Counted from the first letter of the stretch, positions 7,642 through 17,140 are shown. The stretch: 64,000 bases of DNA from Bacillota bacterium (GCA_023459495.1 JAEWTL010000004.1:169562-233561); one strand, 5' to 3'. Numbers and translations: made by a program. The notes: a model not told the origin generated them from the letters alone.

Positions 7642-8160
7642 TCAATGCTCGTGATTGATCACTTCCACCACCAAGTCGCTGAGCCTTTGCACTTCCTCAG
7701 CGTTCAGGTGGTATGTCCCCATGTCATCCATGGACGCCTTCTTTTCCGGCATCAGGTCCGCGACGTGCAGGTCGATAAAAGCGTCAGGCTGCGCCCCGGC
7801 CCGCTTCGCAATCTCGTTCTTAAGCTTAGGGTTGGGGTTGAGCGAACCGCCGCTGACGCACGCAAACACGTACGATTGCGGGTTGTTTTTAATCGCCTTC
7901 AGATACGCGCGCAGCGGCGACGCCGTTTTGCCCATCCACACCGGCCCCATGAGGATAACCCGGTCATACTGTGCCAGCACGTCCGGCGATGGCTGCGATT
8001 TGGGCACCCGGTTAAACAGCATATCCCCGATGATCGTGCCCATTTTGCGCGGCTTGGCCTCTGTAATCTTCAGGTGCTCCGCCGAAAGCGACGCTGCCAC
8101 CGCAGCTGCCAGCGCTTCGTTGTTGCCGGTATACGAGTAAGAGAGGACGACGGTCTTCAT
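7642..8160 (-). CDS. Flavodoxin-family protein
   Basis: A 172-residue flavodoxin-fold protein. The N-terminal phosphate loop for FMN is YSYTGNNEALA, and VILMGPVWMGKTASPLRAYL is the second flavin-contact region. The family carries electrons or acts as an NAD(P)H-quinone reductase in the cytoplasm. The ribosome binding site is GGAGG. It is the first gene of a two-gene minus-strand operon with the histidine phosphatase. Confidence 0.88.
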   Translation of the reverse strand: MKTVVLSYSYTGNNEALAAAVAASLSAEHLKITEAKPRKMGTIIGDMLFNRVPKSQPSPDVLAQYDRVILMGPVWMGKTASPLRAYLKAIKNNPQSYVFACVSGGSLNPNPKLKNEIAKRAGAQPDAFIDLHVADLMPEKKASMDDMGTYHLNAEEVQRLSDLVVEVINHEH

Positions 8161-8282
8161 ATTAAACCTCCATATTACAGCTGATCCTCAGCCGGTATAG
8201 CTCTATTTCGCGCTTCCTGCCGCATTTCCCTGCAAGAAGGCATCAGGCGGATAGCCGCATTTGAAATGACCTCCGCTTCTTC

Positions 8283-11200
8283 TCAATCAACCGACTTCAA
8301 GTTGTCCGTCATGCTGACGTTCCTGAGCTTGCTGTACATCACGATATCCACGAACACGGAGAACGCAAGCGTCAGCAGTACGCTCCATAAAAAGCTCAGC
8401 GGCATGATGTCGCGGGCGAACATCACGTTGTCCACCTCGATGGTCTGGATCACAAAGGCGTGCATGAATACGCCCGCCCCCAGGCCGATGGCACACCCGA
8501 GCAGCGTCAGCAGCGTGGTCTCGCGGTAGATATAGGCCGTCACCTCGCGGTCGAAAAAGCCCAGCACCTTGATGGTGGCAATCTCCCGTTTGCGCTCCAG
8601 TACGTTGATGTTGGTCAGGTTATACAGCACCACGAACGCCAGCGCTCCGGCGCACACGATGAGCACCACCACGATGGCGTTGAGGCTCGTGATCATCTTG
8701 TCGAACTTCTCGGTGATGTCCTCCGTGAACATCACGGTCGCCACGCCCTCCGAATTCATCAGTTCGTCCGATAACGCCTGCCGCTCCGGTCCTTCTTTTC
8801 CCGCGCCAGCCGCAATCACGCCGTTGTATTCCGGCGCTTCGCCCATCTTCTGCGCATACAGCTCCGGGTCAATATAGACGTACTGGTAGATGTAGTTCTC
8901 CGTCACGCCCGTAACCGTGAAATCGACCAGCTCCCCGTCATCGTTCTTCACCGCGATCTCATCGCCCGCGGTCAGCCCCAGCGTTTTCGCGACCTTTTCG
9001 GTCAGCACCACTGCTCCGCTGCCAAATGCCACGGGTTTCCGTGTCACGCGGTCACGCAGCGTGATGAATTCGGGCAGCCGTTCCCTGTCCTTTGGTACGT
9101 AAATGTAGCCGGAAACCTCGGATTCGCCGTCCGCCGTATAAATCTGTTCGGCATGCGAGGATACGATCGTCCAGCTCTCCATCCGCTCGTTGATAACCGC
9201 TTCCGCCTCCTCGGATAAGCTGTCCTCCGAGAGTCCGATAATGGTGTCGAAGTGGCAGATGCTGCCGTACTGGTAATCCAGCATGTTGGAAATGGAGTCG
9301 CGGATGCCAAAGCCCGTGAGCAGCAGGCTCGTGCAGCCCGCAATGCCCACCACGGTCATGATGAGCCGCTTCTTGTAGCGGAACAGGTTGCGGAACGTTA
9401 CCTTCCACGTGAACGACATCCGCTTCCAGATAAACGGTATACGCTCCAGCCAGATGCGTTTGCCTGCCTTGGGCGCGCGCGGCAGCATCAGCGCGGCCGG
9501 CGTAGACGCCAGCGTGGATTGGCAAACGGAGGCGGTTGCGATCAGCGTGCAAAGCGTCGCAGCGGCAACTCCCAGCACCGCATAACCAACGTTGAACTGC
9601 TCAATGAGGTCCGGCGCGGTGTACATCAGCAGATATGCGTTCCAGCACACCTTCGGGAGGGTATAGAAGCCCACCGCGACGCCGAGCGTTCCGCCTGTGA
9701 GGCTCGCAATCAGCGCATAGATCAGGTATTTGGAGGCAATCTTCATGTCGCTATAGCCCAGTGCCTTATACGTGCCGATGACGAGGCGCTCCTCGTCCAC
9801 CATGCGCGTCATGGTGGTCAGCGCCACCAGCGCAGCCACGAGGAAGAAGATCACCGGGAACACGGAGGAGAGCGAGTCCATGCGCTCCGTATCCGCCTTG
9901 AAGCTGGCAAAGCCCGCATTGTCGCCGCGGTCCAGCACATACCACGTGGGCAGCTTCAGGTCGTTCAGTTGTTCGTAGCCTTCGTCGATTTTCTCCTGCG
10001 CGTCAGCCAGCTCCGTTTCAGCGTCCGCCTTTGCCTGCTCATAATCCGCCTGACCGTCGGCAAGCTGCTGCTTCGCATCCGCCAGCGCATCCATGCCATC
10101 CTGATACTGCTGTTTGGCATCGTTCAGCGCCGCGCGGCCTTGCTTCAGCTGCGCCTTAGCTTCATCCAGCTGCACCCAGCCCGCGTTGAGCTGCGCTTCG
10201 AAGAGGTCGAGCTGCTGCTGGCTCTGGGCCAGCGTTACATAAGTTGCGTCGAGCGTATCCTGTGCCGCCTGAAGCTGCGGCTCCTGCGCCAACAGCGCGG
10301 TTTGCTGATCCAACAGCTGCTGCCGCTGCGCCGCGATGGCCGCCAGCGCAGCCGGGTCACCCGCCGCCGCGGTTTCGGCTTCGTCCAGCGCGGCAAGCCC
10401 TGCCGTGATGTCATCCATCGCCTGCTGCCATGCCTGCCGCTGCTGCGTCAATGCCGCAGCATTCGCGTCATATTCGTCCCATGCGGCCTCCAGCGCCGCT
10501 TCGTTCTGGTCATATTCCTGCTGCGAAGCCGTAAGCTGCGCTTCGTTGTCCGCAATCTCCGATGCGGCGCGGTTAAGCTTGCGTTCATTCTTCTCGATCT
10601 GCTCCTGCGCATCCGCGAGCTTCTGCTCGTTCTCATCGATCTCCGCCTGCGCGTCGACCAATTCCTGCTGCGCATCCGCCAGCTGCTCATCCGCATCCTT
10701 TCTGGCGTCGTCGTATTCCTGCTGCGCGTCCGCCAGCTCCTGCTCCGCGTCGCGCTCCACCTCGTCATAGCGCACCTGCTCGCGTACATCGGCCAGTGCC
10801 TGAAAGGCGTCCGTTCGGCCCGCGATGAGTTCATCATACTGTGCCGAAAATGCCGACAGTGCCTGCGCGCCGCTGATAGTCACATATACATCGGTATACA
10901 CGTCCACCGAGAAGTCGCTGTCCGGCACGTACATGAAACAGCTGACCGTGCCGCTGCCGATGGAGGTGTTGCCCAGCGTATAGGAAAGGTAATAGGCGTC
11001 GTCGACAAAGCCCACCACCGTGTACTCGGTATATTGAATGGTGTCGCCCAGCGTGCCGTCCTTGTCCTCAAGGGTGACCACAGAGCCCAGTTCCAATTCG
11101 CTGAAGCTGATCTTGCCCTTGCCGATCACGCACTCGCCCGGATTTTCCGGCATGCGCCCGGAGGTGAGAACGGGCCGGTTCATATAGGCGGGATCGTCCG

Positions 11201-11543
11201 CATCCGCTTCGGGCAGCCCGTGTATGCGGATTACCTTCTCCTCGCCGTCGATGGAGGACATCACGTCCACCTGATGCACCGCCATTACGGAGGCCACGCC
11301 GTCCGTCTGTTTTACCAACTCGATATCGTCCTCAGTAAAGCCCATGGTGGAGAGAAGCTGGATATCCATCACGTTGCTGGCATCGTAATACGCGTCGCCC
11401 GTGGCGCGCATATCCGGCCCGGTGGCGCGCAGCCCCGCAAAAAAGCCCGCGCCTAATGCTACGATCGCAAATATCGCCCAGAAGCGGCTCCATGAATGGG
11501 TGATGGACCGGAACAGGTCCTTGCGGAAGGTGCGTTTTCTCAT
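8283..11543 (-). CDS. ABC transporter permease, FtsX/MacB type with a long extracellular coiled coil
   Basis: About 1086 residues. One helix follows the basic N-terminus (WAIFAIVALGAGFFAGL). A large exterior region follows, including some 270-300 residues of Ala/Gln/Glu/Asp heptads (roughly residues 250-540) predicted to form a coiled coil. Two FtsX permease domains with three helices each come next, around 560-680 and 960-1080. Members move lipids, peptides or drugs, or transmit force to cell-wall hydrolases. GTG at 11552 is an alternative start that would overlap the ATPase gene. The coiled coil is the unusual part and may span the cell wall. Confidence 0.88.
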   Translation of the reverse strand: MRKRTFRKDLFRSITHSWSRFWAIFAIVALGAGFFAGLRATGPDMRATGDAYYDASNVMDIQLLSTMGFTEDDIELVKQTDGVASVMAVHQVDVMSSIDGEEKVIRIHGLPEADADDPAYMNRPVLTSGRMPENPGECVIGKGKISFSELELGSVVTLEDKDGTLGDTIQYTEYTVVGFVDDAYYLSYTLGNTSIGSGTVSCFMYVPDSDFSVDVYTDVYVTISGAQALSAFSAQYDELIAGRTDAFQALADVREQVRYDEVERDAEQELADAQQEYDDARKDADEQLADAQQELVDAQAEIDENEQKLADAQEQIEKNERKLNRAASEIADNEAQLTASQQEYDQNEAALEAAWDEYDANAAALTQQRQAWQQAMDDITAGLAALDEAETAAAGDPAALAAIAAQRQQLLDQQTALLAQEPQLQAAQDTLDATYVTLAQSQQQLDLFEAQLNAGWVQLDEAKAQLKQGRAALNDAKQQYQDGMDALADAKQQLADGQADYEQAKADAETELADAQEKIDEGYEQLNDLKLPTWYVLDRGDNAGFASFKADTERMDSLSSVFPVIFFLVAALVALTTMTRMVDEERLVIGTYKALGYSDMKIASKYLIYALIASLTGGTLGVAVGFYTLPKVCWNAYLLMYTAPDLIEQFNVGYAVLGVAAATLCTLIATASVCQSTLASTPAALMLPRAPKAGKRIWLERIPFIWKRMSFTWKVTFRNLFRYKKRLIMTVVGIAGCTSLLLTGFGIRDSISNMLDYQYGSICHFDTIIGLSEDSLSEEAEAVINERMESWTIVSSHAEQIYTADGESEVSGYIYVPKDRERLPEFITLRDRVTRKPVAFGSGAVVLTEKVAKTLGLTAGDEIAVKNDDGELVDFTVTGVTENYIYQYVYIDPELYAQKMGEAPEYNGVIAAGAGKEGPERQALSDELMNSEGVATVMFTEDITEKFDKMITSLNAIVVVLIVCAGALAFVVLYNLTNINVLERKREIATIKVLGFFDREVTAYIYRETTLLTLLGCAIGLGAGVFMHAFVIQTIEVDNVMFARDIMPLSFLWSVLLTLAFSVFVDIVMYSKLRNVSMTDNLKSVD

Positions 11544-11545
11544 GG

Positions 11546-12247
11546 CTACCACTCGATCGTGTCCGCCCGCGCGGGCGACGGGTTAAGCGTAACCTCGGTT
11601 GCCTTGCCGCCGCTGATGCGCACGACGCGGTCCGCCATGGCGGTCAGCGCCGAGTTGTGCGTAATGACGACCACGGTGCGGCCGGTGTTTTTACAGGTAT
11701 CCTGCAGCAACTGCAGTATCGTTTGGCCGGTATCCACGTCCAGCGCGCCGGTCGGCTCATCGCACAGCAGAAGCTTGGGGTTCTTGGCCAGTGCCCGCGC
11801 CACGGCGACGCGCTGCTGCTCCCCGCCCGAAAGCTGCGACGGGAAGTTGTCCAGGCGGTCTGCAAGGCCCACCTCGCGGAGCGTTTCCGCCGGATCGAGC
11901 GGGTCCTTGCAGATCTCGGACGCGAGTTCCACGTTTTCGAGCGCGGTCAGATTCTGCACAAGGTTGTAAAACTGAAACACAAAGCCGATGCCGTAACGTC
12001 GGTACTCGGTGAGCCGTTTGCGGTTGTAGGCGCTGACCGCCTCGCCGTCCAGCCAAATCTCGCCGGATGTGCAGGTGTCCATGCCGCCCAGCATATTGAG
12101 CAGCGTAGTTTTGCCCGCGCCGCTGGGCCCCACGATGACCACCAGCTCGCCCTTCTCAATCGTAAAGCTTAAGCCGTCCACGGCACGGATCGTGATCTCC
12201 CCCATCTGATACAGCTTGCTCACGTTTCTGAATTCGACGAAAGCCAA
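11546..12247 (-). CDS. ABC transporter ATP-binding protein, MacB/LolD type
   Basis: A 233-residue ATPase with Walker A GPSGAGKTT (residues 40-48), Q-loop FVFQFYNL, signature LSGGEQQRVAVARAL, Walker B LLLCDEPTGALD and H-loop VITHN. TTG at 12247 is preferred because GGGGG lies upstream and the family begins with a short strand ahead of VSKLY. An upstream ATG at 12301 overlaps a TATAAT box. It overlaps or abuts the permease gene and powers that transporter. Confidence 0.9.
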   Translation of the reverse strand: MAFVEFRNVSKLYQMGEITIRAVDGLSFTIEKGELVVIVGPSGAGKTTLLNMLGGMDTCTSGEIWLDGEAVSAYNRKRLTEYRRYGIGFVFQFYNLVQNLTALENVELASEICKDPLDPAETLREVGLADRLDNFPSQLSGGEQQRVAVARALAKNPKLLLCDEPTGALDVDTGQTILQLLQDTCKNTGRTVVVITHNSALTAMADRVVRISGGKATEVTLNPSPARADTIEW

Positions 12248-12362
12248 AGCGCAACCCCCATCAGCGCAAAATACGACAATACGCGCTGTTTTTCTGTACA
12301 TTATACCAGATTGTTACGAGTTCGTCTGTGACGTCATCATTTTTTTACATTGCTTCGCCCGC

Positions 12363-12392
12363 AAAAAAGGAACGCCTGTATTGCGTTCCTTT
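12363..12392 (-). terminator. Intrinsic terminator (minus strand)
   Basis: Stem AAAGGAACGC / GCGTTCCTTT with a seven-base loop. Reading leftward it ends in a run of six or more T, just after the stop of the gene at 12418. Confidence 0.8.
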
Positions 12393-12417
12393 ACGGCAAA
12401 AATTGATACCGCTCTCG

Positions 12418-13044
12418 CTATATGCTGCCCTCCATGGCCATCATTAGAAAGCCGGAGAAATGCGCGCCCGTGGGGCCGCACAGCGGGCTGACCGCCGCTC
12501 TCATTTCATTGACTGCGGCGCGGTAACGGTCGTAGAACTCGAAGATGGGATGCGTTATATAGCGCAGGCCCTCCAGCTCAAAGAAAGCGATCACGCTCTT
12601 GACTGTGGTCGGCTTGAGCGCCAGATCGGTCTCTGGGTAGTAATAGCAGCGGAACGACGTGATTACCGGCCACTTGTCGCTTTGGTACATAGCCAGCATG
12701 CCTGCAATGCCGTTGAAGCCCATGCGCTCATCGCCGTGAAGCAGCTGCCCCAGCAGAGCGGCCAGCACTTCATGATCCTGGGATGTCATGGCACGCACCG
12801 CATCACGAAACTTGGGCTTCTCGAATACCGACACCAGCGAGGAGCGCGAAACCAGCTTCACCATGTTTTCCACAGTTGCTTCTGTGTCGTCCTCCGTGCC
12901 GGGAGCAAACGCGGACTGCGCGAAGTTAACCAGCCTGTCCACGTGATGCTTTTTGACCCTGTCTTCCAACTCCGGCGTTGAAAACCCCTGCGGATACAGC
13001 TCCAGAAACCGGGCCTCCGCGTTTTTCAGCTTCTGCAGATTCAT
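12418..13044 (-). CDS. Conserved-looking protein of unknown function
   Basis: A 208-residue soluble protein. It is rich in helices, without signal peptide or membrane segments. Distinct stretches are FSTPELEDRVKKHHVDRLVNF near the N-terminus and KWPVITSFRCYYYPE in the middle. I do not recognise a family. It is monocistronic with its own terminator, between the ABC transporter and the TSUP genes. Confidence 0.7.
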   Translation of the reverse strand: MNLQKLKNAEARFLELYPQGFSTPELEDRVKKHHVDRLVNFAQSAFAPGTEDDTEATVENMVKLVSRSSLVSVFEKPKFRDAVRAMTSQDHEVLAALLGQLLHGDERMGFNGIAGMLAMYQSDKWPVITSFRCYYYPETDLALKPTTVKSVIAFFELEGLRYITHPIFEFYDRYRAAVNEMRAAVSPLCGPTGAHFSGFLMMAMEGSI

Positions 13045-13114
13045 CGTCCTGCCCTCCGTGATGTGATACCACCACTATACGGCCTTTGCAGCCGGGATGC
13101 AATGACGTGATTGC

Positions 13115-13507
13115 TCAGGAAGGATTACGCTGTCCCCGGCGTTTGTCGAGGCGTGGTTTTAACTCCTGCCGCCACACGCGCAGCAGCGCGGCGATGATGA
13201 GAAAACCACCGAATACGCGGCGCAGCGTTTCCGTATCGAACAGGCGGGCCAGCAGAAAGCCCGCCGCTGCGCCCAGCAGGCCGAATGCCGTAATATACAG
13301 CACAGGCTTAAAACGTACTGTCTTTTTGCGGATATGTCCGGTAAGTGCAAATGCGGCCATGGGCAGATATGCGAAAAGCGTCATGCCCTGCGCGGCGTGC
13401 TGTTCTACAGCCATCAGCAGCGTCAGCGCGGGGATCAGCACAATGCCGCCGCCCAGCCCCATGCCGCCCACAACGCCGAATACGAAACCGAAAAGCGTGT
13501 AGATCAC
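13115..13507 (-). CDS. TSUP (TauE/SafE) family transporter, second half-protein
   Basis: A 130-residue membrane protein with four hydrophobic segments and the family motif GGMGLGGGIVLIPALTLL. GTG at 13507 forms a GTGA overlap with the stop of the upstream gene, indicating translational coupling. The frame continues upstream but that part is a shadow. TSUP proteins export sulfite, sulfonates or other anions. Normal members are one chain of about 250 residues; here the two repeats are separate genes that presumably assemble as a heteromer. Confidence 0.8.
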   Translation of the reverse strand: MIYTLFGFVFGVVGGMGLGGGIVLIPALTLLMAVEQHAAQGMTLFAYLPMAAFALTGHIRKKTVRFKPVLYITAFGLLGAAAGFLLARLFDTETLRRVFGGFLIIAALLRVWRQELKPRLDKRRGQRNPS

Positions 13508-13854
13508 AGCAGCATCCACACGCCCGAGGCGAGCATCAGGAGTGTAAATATGCCGTTGAGCCACCGCGTCTTCACACGCCGCAGTGCCCACGCGCCGAGG
13601 ATACCGCCGACTGCCGCCCCGCCGCAGAGCCATACCGTATCCCACAGCGGTACATATCCGTTTGCGCCATACAGTACTGCCGACACCGCTGAAATGGGAA
13701 AGATCACCGCAACCGCCGCCGCGTGTGCGCGTTTCTCGTCCGTGCCTGCGCGCTCCAGCCCTTCCACGACTGCAATTCCACCGCCCGAGCCGAACAGCCC
13801 CGCAATCGCCCCGCATACTACTCCGACAGCCGCCTTTTTCACCTTGTTTTGCAT
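13504..13854 (-). CDS. TSUP (TauE/SafE) family transporter, first half-protein
   Basis: A 116-residue protein with four hydrophobic segments and the duplicate family motif AGLFGSGGGIAVV. Both halves carry the Gly-rich signature, so each corresponds to one of the two inverted repeats of a normal TSUP transporter. It is translationally coupled to the next gene by a 4-base overlap. Split pairs of this type occur in Clostridia. The substrate is unknown. Confidence 0.8.
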   Translation of the reverse strand: MQNKVKKAAVGVVCGAIAGLFGSGGGIAVVEGLERAGTDEKRAHAAAVAVIFPISAVSAVLYGANGYVPLWDTVWLCGGAAVGGILGAWALRRVKTRWLNGIFTLLMLASGVWMLL

Positions 13855-13981
13855 GATTTCACCCCAAGGCTTATTGTGCGCCTCATTTTTAAGGCGTATG
13901 CGGGCGCATGCTGTCTCAGCATGTTTTTCGGATGAGCCTGCTTAAGCACGAGCGGTCCTTCGCTTTTTTCTGTGAGTCGCG

Positions 13982-15115
13982 CTAATAGTTCACATGGATC
14001 AGGATGAAGGTCGTGGTCTCGTAGTTCCAGCCGATGTCAAAGGGCACGCGGTTGCGGTCGGTGTTATGGCAGGTGACCAGCGGGTATCCCGCCGAGTCCC
14101 TGCCGGTTACCACCGCAACGTGTGTTACCTTGCCTTTTTTGACAAAGGCCACGACATCACCCGGCTGCAGTGCGTAGGCGCTCTGGTAGATGTCCGCGTA
14201 CTTGCCCTTGGCAATCTGTGAGCCGCGGCCGCTGTAAGTAAGGTAGTTGCGGAACGCCTGCGCGTTCACCCATGCCCGGCTGCCCTTGCCCGCACGGTAG
14301 TTCCACGCGCTGGTCTTGGAGAACCCCCCGCCCTCAAACAGCACCTGCGAGGCAAAATTGGCGCAGTCTCCGCCTTCGGAATTGTAGTTGGTATAGTTGG
14401 CGTTATAGCGATATTCGTTGGCCCCATCGGACGCAGCGCCGCAGTATTCGTCGGCATAGGCCACGGCGGCTATCCGCCGGTCACTTAAGCCCGATGCGTC
14501 CGCGGGTTCATGAGCCGAGATATACTGCGTCATCTCCTCCGTTACGCCCTGCTGCGAGAACGTGCCGGAGACCGGGTCATCGTACCATTCGCGGCTGGCA
14601 ACCCAGCCCTCCGCCCCGTCTGTCGGGATGAGGTCAATGGAATGGTATGTGCCCAGCCGAAAGCCGTTGATTACGTCGGTATTTGTGTCATAGGTGTATT
14701 CGTACAGCGTGGAAGCGGTGAGATAGAATGCATACCCCCGCCCCACCTCCTTGACGCTGCGCAGGGACAGGTCGCTTCGGATGTTGATGAACGTGACGCC
14801 CTGTTTTTCTGCCCAGTCCGCCATGTATTTTGCGCGCACCAGCTCATTCTCATATGCCCAACGGCCGTTGCGCTCGTCCGTCAGATATAGCGCCTGCAGG
14901 GTTTCGGCATCACCTGTCAGCACAGCTGCGTCGCGCAGGTCGAAGAAGCGCTGCAGCACTGGTTCCCAGCGCGCGCTTTCTCCTGCGCTTACCGTTGATA
15001 TAGCTGCCGGACTGCCCAGCAGCAGCCCGGCCAGCACAGCCAGCACCAGCAGGGCGCAAAAGATGAACCCTGCTTTTCTCTTTTTTATCGCACGAAACCC
15101 AATCATATGCTTCAT
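13982..15115 (-). CDS. Exported Amidase_6-like protein
   Basis: About 377 residues from ATG 15115 (TTG at 15178 is possible; neither has a clear ribosome binding site). A hydrophobic anchor (FIFCALLVLAVLAGLLLG) near the N-terminus directs export. The C-terminal domain matches the putative amidase family: YADEYCG, then GDCANFASQVLF with the candidate nucleophile Cys, and the His of KGKVTHVAVVTG. These are NlpC/P60-like folds, so a role on peptidoglycan or peptides is plausible but not shown. It is single-gene and divergent from gdhA. Confidence 0.8.
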   Translation of the reverse strand: MKHMIGFRAIKKRKAGFIFCALLVLAVLAGLLLGSPAAISTVSAGESARWEPVLQRFFDLRDAAVLTGDAETLQALYLTDERNGRWAYENELVRAKYMADWAEKQGVTFINIRSDLSLRSVKEVGRGYAFYLTASTLYEYTYDTNTDVINGFRLGTYHSIDLIPTDGAEGWVASREWYDDPVSGTFSQQGVTEEMTQYISAHEPADASGLSDRRIAAVAYADEYCGAASDGANEYRYNANYTNYNSEGGDCANFASQVLFEGGGFSKTSAWNYRAGKGSRAWVNAQAFRNYLTYSGRGSQIAKGKYADIYQSAYALQPGDVVAFVKKGKVTHVAVVTGRDSAGYPLVTCHNTDRNRVPFDIGWNYETTTFILIHVNY

Positions 15116-15220
15116 TTTTATGACAAGAGCACGGGCAGTAGACACGGCAATGTCCGCTATTCCCACGAAATATGCCAATGCGCATCTTTGCTTGGCGCAT
15201 TATTTCCATGCGCTGCCCAT

Positions 15221-15250
15221 TTGACAACATGGCAGCAATAGCGATACAAT
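15221..15250 (+). promoter_or_regulatory. Promoter of gdhA
   Basis: TTGACA (15221-15226) and TACAAT (15245-15250), 18-base spacer, leaving a leader of roughly 110 bases before gdhA. Confidence 0.65.
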
Positions 15251-15369
15251 AGAGGGGCCGAAAGTATTCTTAAAAAGCATACAAGTTCCTGTCTTCAGCA
15301 TGCTGTTTTCGCTGAATCTATCTTCAATTTTCTTATTAATCAAACCCGGGAAATATGGGAGGAAACGCA

Positions 15370-16623
15370 ATGACAGCTTATAATCCTTACGAACAGATGT
15401 TGTCGGTGCTCGACCGTGCAGCTGCTGAATTAGGCTGCGCGCAGAACGATTACGAGATGCTTCGCTATCCGGAACGCGAGCTGAAGGTCGCCGTGCCCAT
15501 CGAAATGGACGATGGAACGACCCGCGTATTTACCGGATACCGCGTACAGCACAGCAGCGCCCGCGGGCCCTGCAAAGGCGGCATCCGCTTTCATCCCAGC
15601 GTGGATATCGACGAGGTGCGCGCGCTTGCGGCATGGATGACCTGGAAATGCGCAGTGGTCAACATCCCCTACGGCGGCGCAAAAGGGGCCGTACAGGTGG
15701 GCCCGGCGTCACTCAGCGAACGGGAGCTCTCACGGCTGACGCGGCGGTATACCGCGGCCATCCTGCCCATGCTCGGTCCGGAGATGGACATCCCCGCGCC
15801 GGATGTGGGAACGGACGCGCGCGTGATGGGATGGATCATGGACACCTACAGCATGTTCAAAGGATATGCCGTACCCGGTGTGGTCACGGGCAAGCCGATT
15901 GAAATCGGTGGGTCATTGGGGCGCAAGGAAGCAACCGGGCGCGGTGTGGTCATCGTCACGGAGGAGATCGCTTTCCGGCTTGGCATTTGCATGCAGAAGG
16001 CCCGGATCGCCGTACAGGGCTTTGGCAACGTGGGCGGTACGGCGGCGCGTATCTTATATGATAAAGGCTGCAACGTGGTCGCGGTCAGCGATGCTGACGG
16101 TGGTTTATTCAATGAAAATGGCCTCAACGTACAGGGCATTGCGGATTATGTGCGGACAACCGGTACGCTCAAGGGATATGAAGCCAAAGGCGTGCGGGAA
16201 ATCAGCAACGAGGAACTGCTGACGCTGGATGTGGATATCCTCATCCCGGCGGCGATTGAAAATCAGATCACAGAAGCAATCGCCCCGCGTGTGCAGGCCA
16301 AGGTGATCGTGGAAGGCGCGAACGGCCCCACCACAACAGCTGCCGATGAAATACTCAGTAAAAAGGGTGTCGTCATCGTGCCGGACATACTGGCCAACGC
16401 AGGCGGCGTGGTGGTATCATACTTCGAATGGGTGCAAAATCTTCAGGCGATATTCTGGGATGTGCATGAGATTAACACCATGCTGAAAAAAATCATGATC
16501 CGCAGCTTTGAGGAGGTTTACGCGCTGGCGGAGTCCAAGTCCGTGAGCATGCGGATATCAGCCTATATGGTGGCGCTGGACCGCGTGGTCAGCGCGCGCC
16601 GGATACGCGGCATATTCCCGTGA
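15370..16623 (+). CDS. gdhA: Glutamate dehydrogenase (Glu/Leu/Phe/Val family)
   Basis: A 417-residue cytoplasmic enzyme interconverting glutamate with 2-oxoglutarate and ammonia. RGPCKGGIRFHP binds substrate, PYGGAKGAV carries the catalytic Lys105, and GFGNVGG is the dinucleotide loop. ATG 15370 is chosen because GGGAGG lies just upstream; an in-frame ATG at 15355 precedes that site. Length fits the hexameric short form. It is monocistronic with a promoter and terminator. Together with glnA (60.2 kb) it gives the cell both ammonia-assimilating routes. Confidence 0.93.
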   Translation: MTAYNPYEQMLSVLDRAAAELGCAQNDYEMLRYPERELKVAVPIEMDDGTTRVFTGYRVQHSSARGPCKGGIRFHPSVDIDEVRALAAWMTWKCAVVNIPYGGAKGAVQVGPASLSERELSRLTRRYTAAILPMLGPEMDIPAPDVGTDARVMGWIMDTYSMFKGYAVPGVVTGKPIEIGGSLGRKEATGRGVVIVTEEIAFRLGICMQKARIAVQGFGNVGGTAARILYDKGCNVVAVSDADGGLFNENGLNVQGIADYVRTTGTLKGYEAKGVREISNEELLTLDVDILIPAAIENQITEAIAPRVQAKVIVEGANGPTTTAADEILSKKGVVIVPDILANAGGVVVSYFEWVQNLQAIFWDVHEINTMLKKIMIRSFEEVYALAESKSVSMRISAYMVALDRVVSARRIRGIFP

Positions 16624-16693
16624 TGCCAGACGGGGTTGCGATCCTGTCCGCTTGATCAGGCGCTGCCGTTTCATAAATTCTGAATCACAATAC

Positions 16694-16734
16694 AAAGACC
16701 GCTTGTCCCGGCACGGAGGTAGGCGGTCTTTTTG
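16694..16734 (+). terminator. Intrinsic terminator of gdhA
   Basis: Stem AAGACCGC / GCGGTCTT with a 20-base loop, followed by TTTTTG. Confidence 0.7.
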
Positions 16735-16749
16735 TCGAAGCATACTGTT

Positions 16750-16789
16750 TTATCAGTAGTACCTTGACACAAATAGTACTATGTGATAA
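16750..16789 (+). promoter_or_regulatory. PadR operator candidate over the promoter
   Basis: TTATCAGTAGTAC (16750-16762) and GTACTATGTGATAA (16776-16789) form an imperfect dyad enclosing the -35 box TTGACA (16764-16769). A binding site here would block the padR promoter, fitting autoregulation. Confidence 0.6.
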
Positions 16790-16810
16790 ATTCCATTTGG
16801 AGGTGAGCGC

Positions 16811-17137
16811 ATGGAAGTCAGCAGCGACCTGATACGCGGCCATATCGATACCATCCTCCTAGGGTTCCTCAAATCCGGCGACAAGTACGGCTACGAGATC
16901 GGCAAGCTCGTGCTGCAAAAGACGGGCGGTCAATACGAGCTCAAAGAGCCGTCGATGTACAGCACCATCCGCCGGCTGGAGGCCCAAGGGCTGATCGAGG
17001 CCTACTGGGGGGATGAAACCCAAGGCGCGCGACGCAAATATTACCGCATCACGCCGCGTGGGCGCACAGTGTACGCACGCAACAAGGAAGCCTGGGCAAA
17101 CGCCAAAAAAATCATCGATTGTTTGTTGGAGGAGTAA
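16811..17137 (+). CDS. PadR-family transcriptional regulator
   Basis: A 108-residue winged-helix repressor. GFLKSGDKYGYEIGKLV and the wing region EPSMYSTIRRLEAQGLIEAYWGDETQGARRKYYRITPRGR are typical. GGAGGTG precedes the ATG. The adjacent permease-prefix protein is its usual partner in Clostridia. The dyad in the promoter suggests it controls its own operon; the inducer is unknown. Confidence 0.92.
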   Translation: MEVSSDLIRGHIDTILLGFLKSGDKYGYEIGKLVLQKTGGQYELKEPSMYSTIRRLEAQGLIEAYWGDETQGARRKYYRITPRGRTVYARNKEAWANAKKIIDCLLEE

Positions 17138-17140
17138 GCC

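Noticed and set aside
9252..11456. Very long open frame (734 codons) on the plus strand
   Set aside because: It is antisense to the ABC permease; the Ala/Gln-rich coiled coil leaves its complement open. No ribosome binding site and no recognisable domain.
13508..13816. N-terminal extension of the second TSUP gene
   Set aside because: The frame is open, but that part reads as Arg/Gly-rich nonsense opposite to a normal gene in another frame. The GTG in the GTGA overlap is the natural start.
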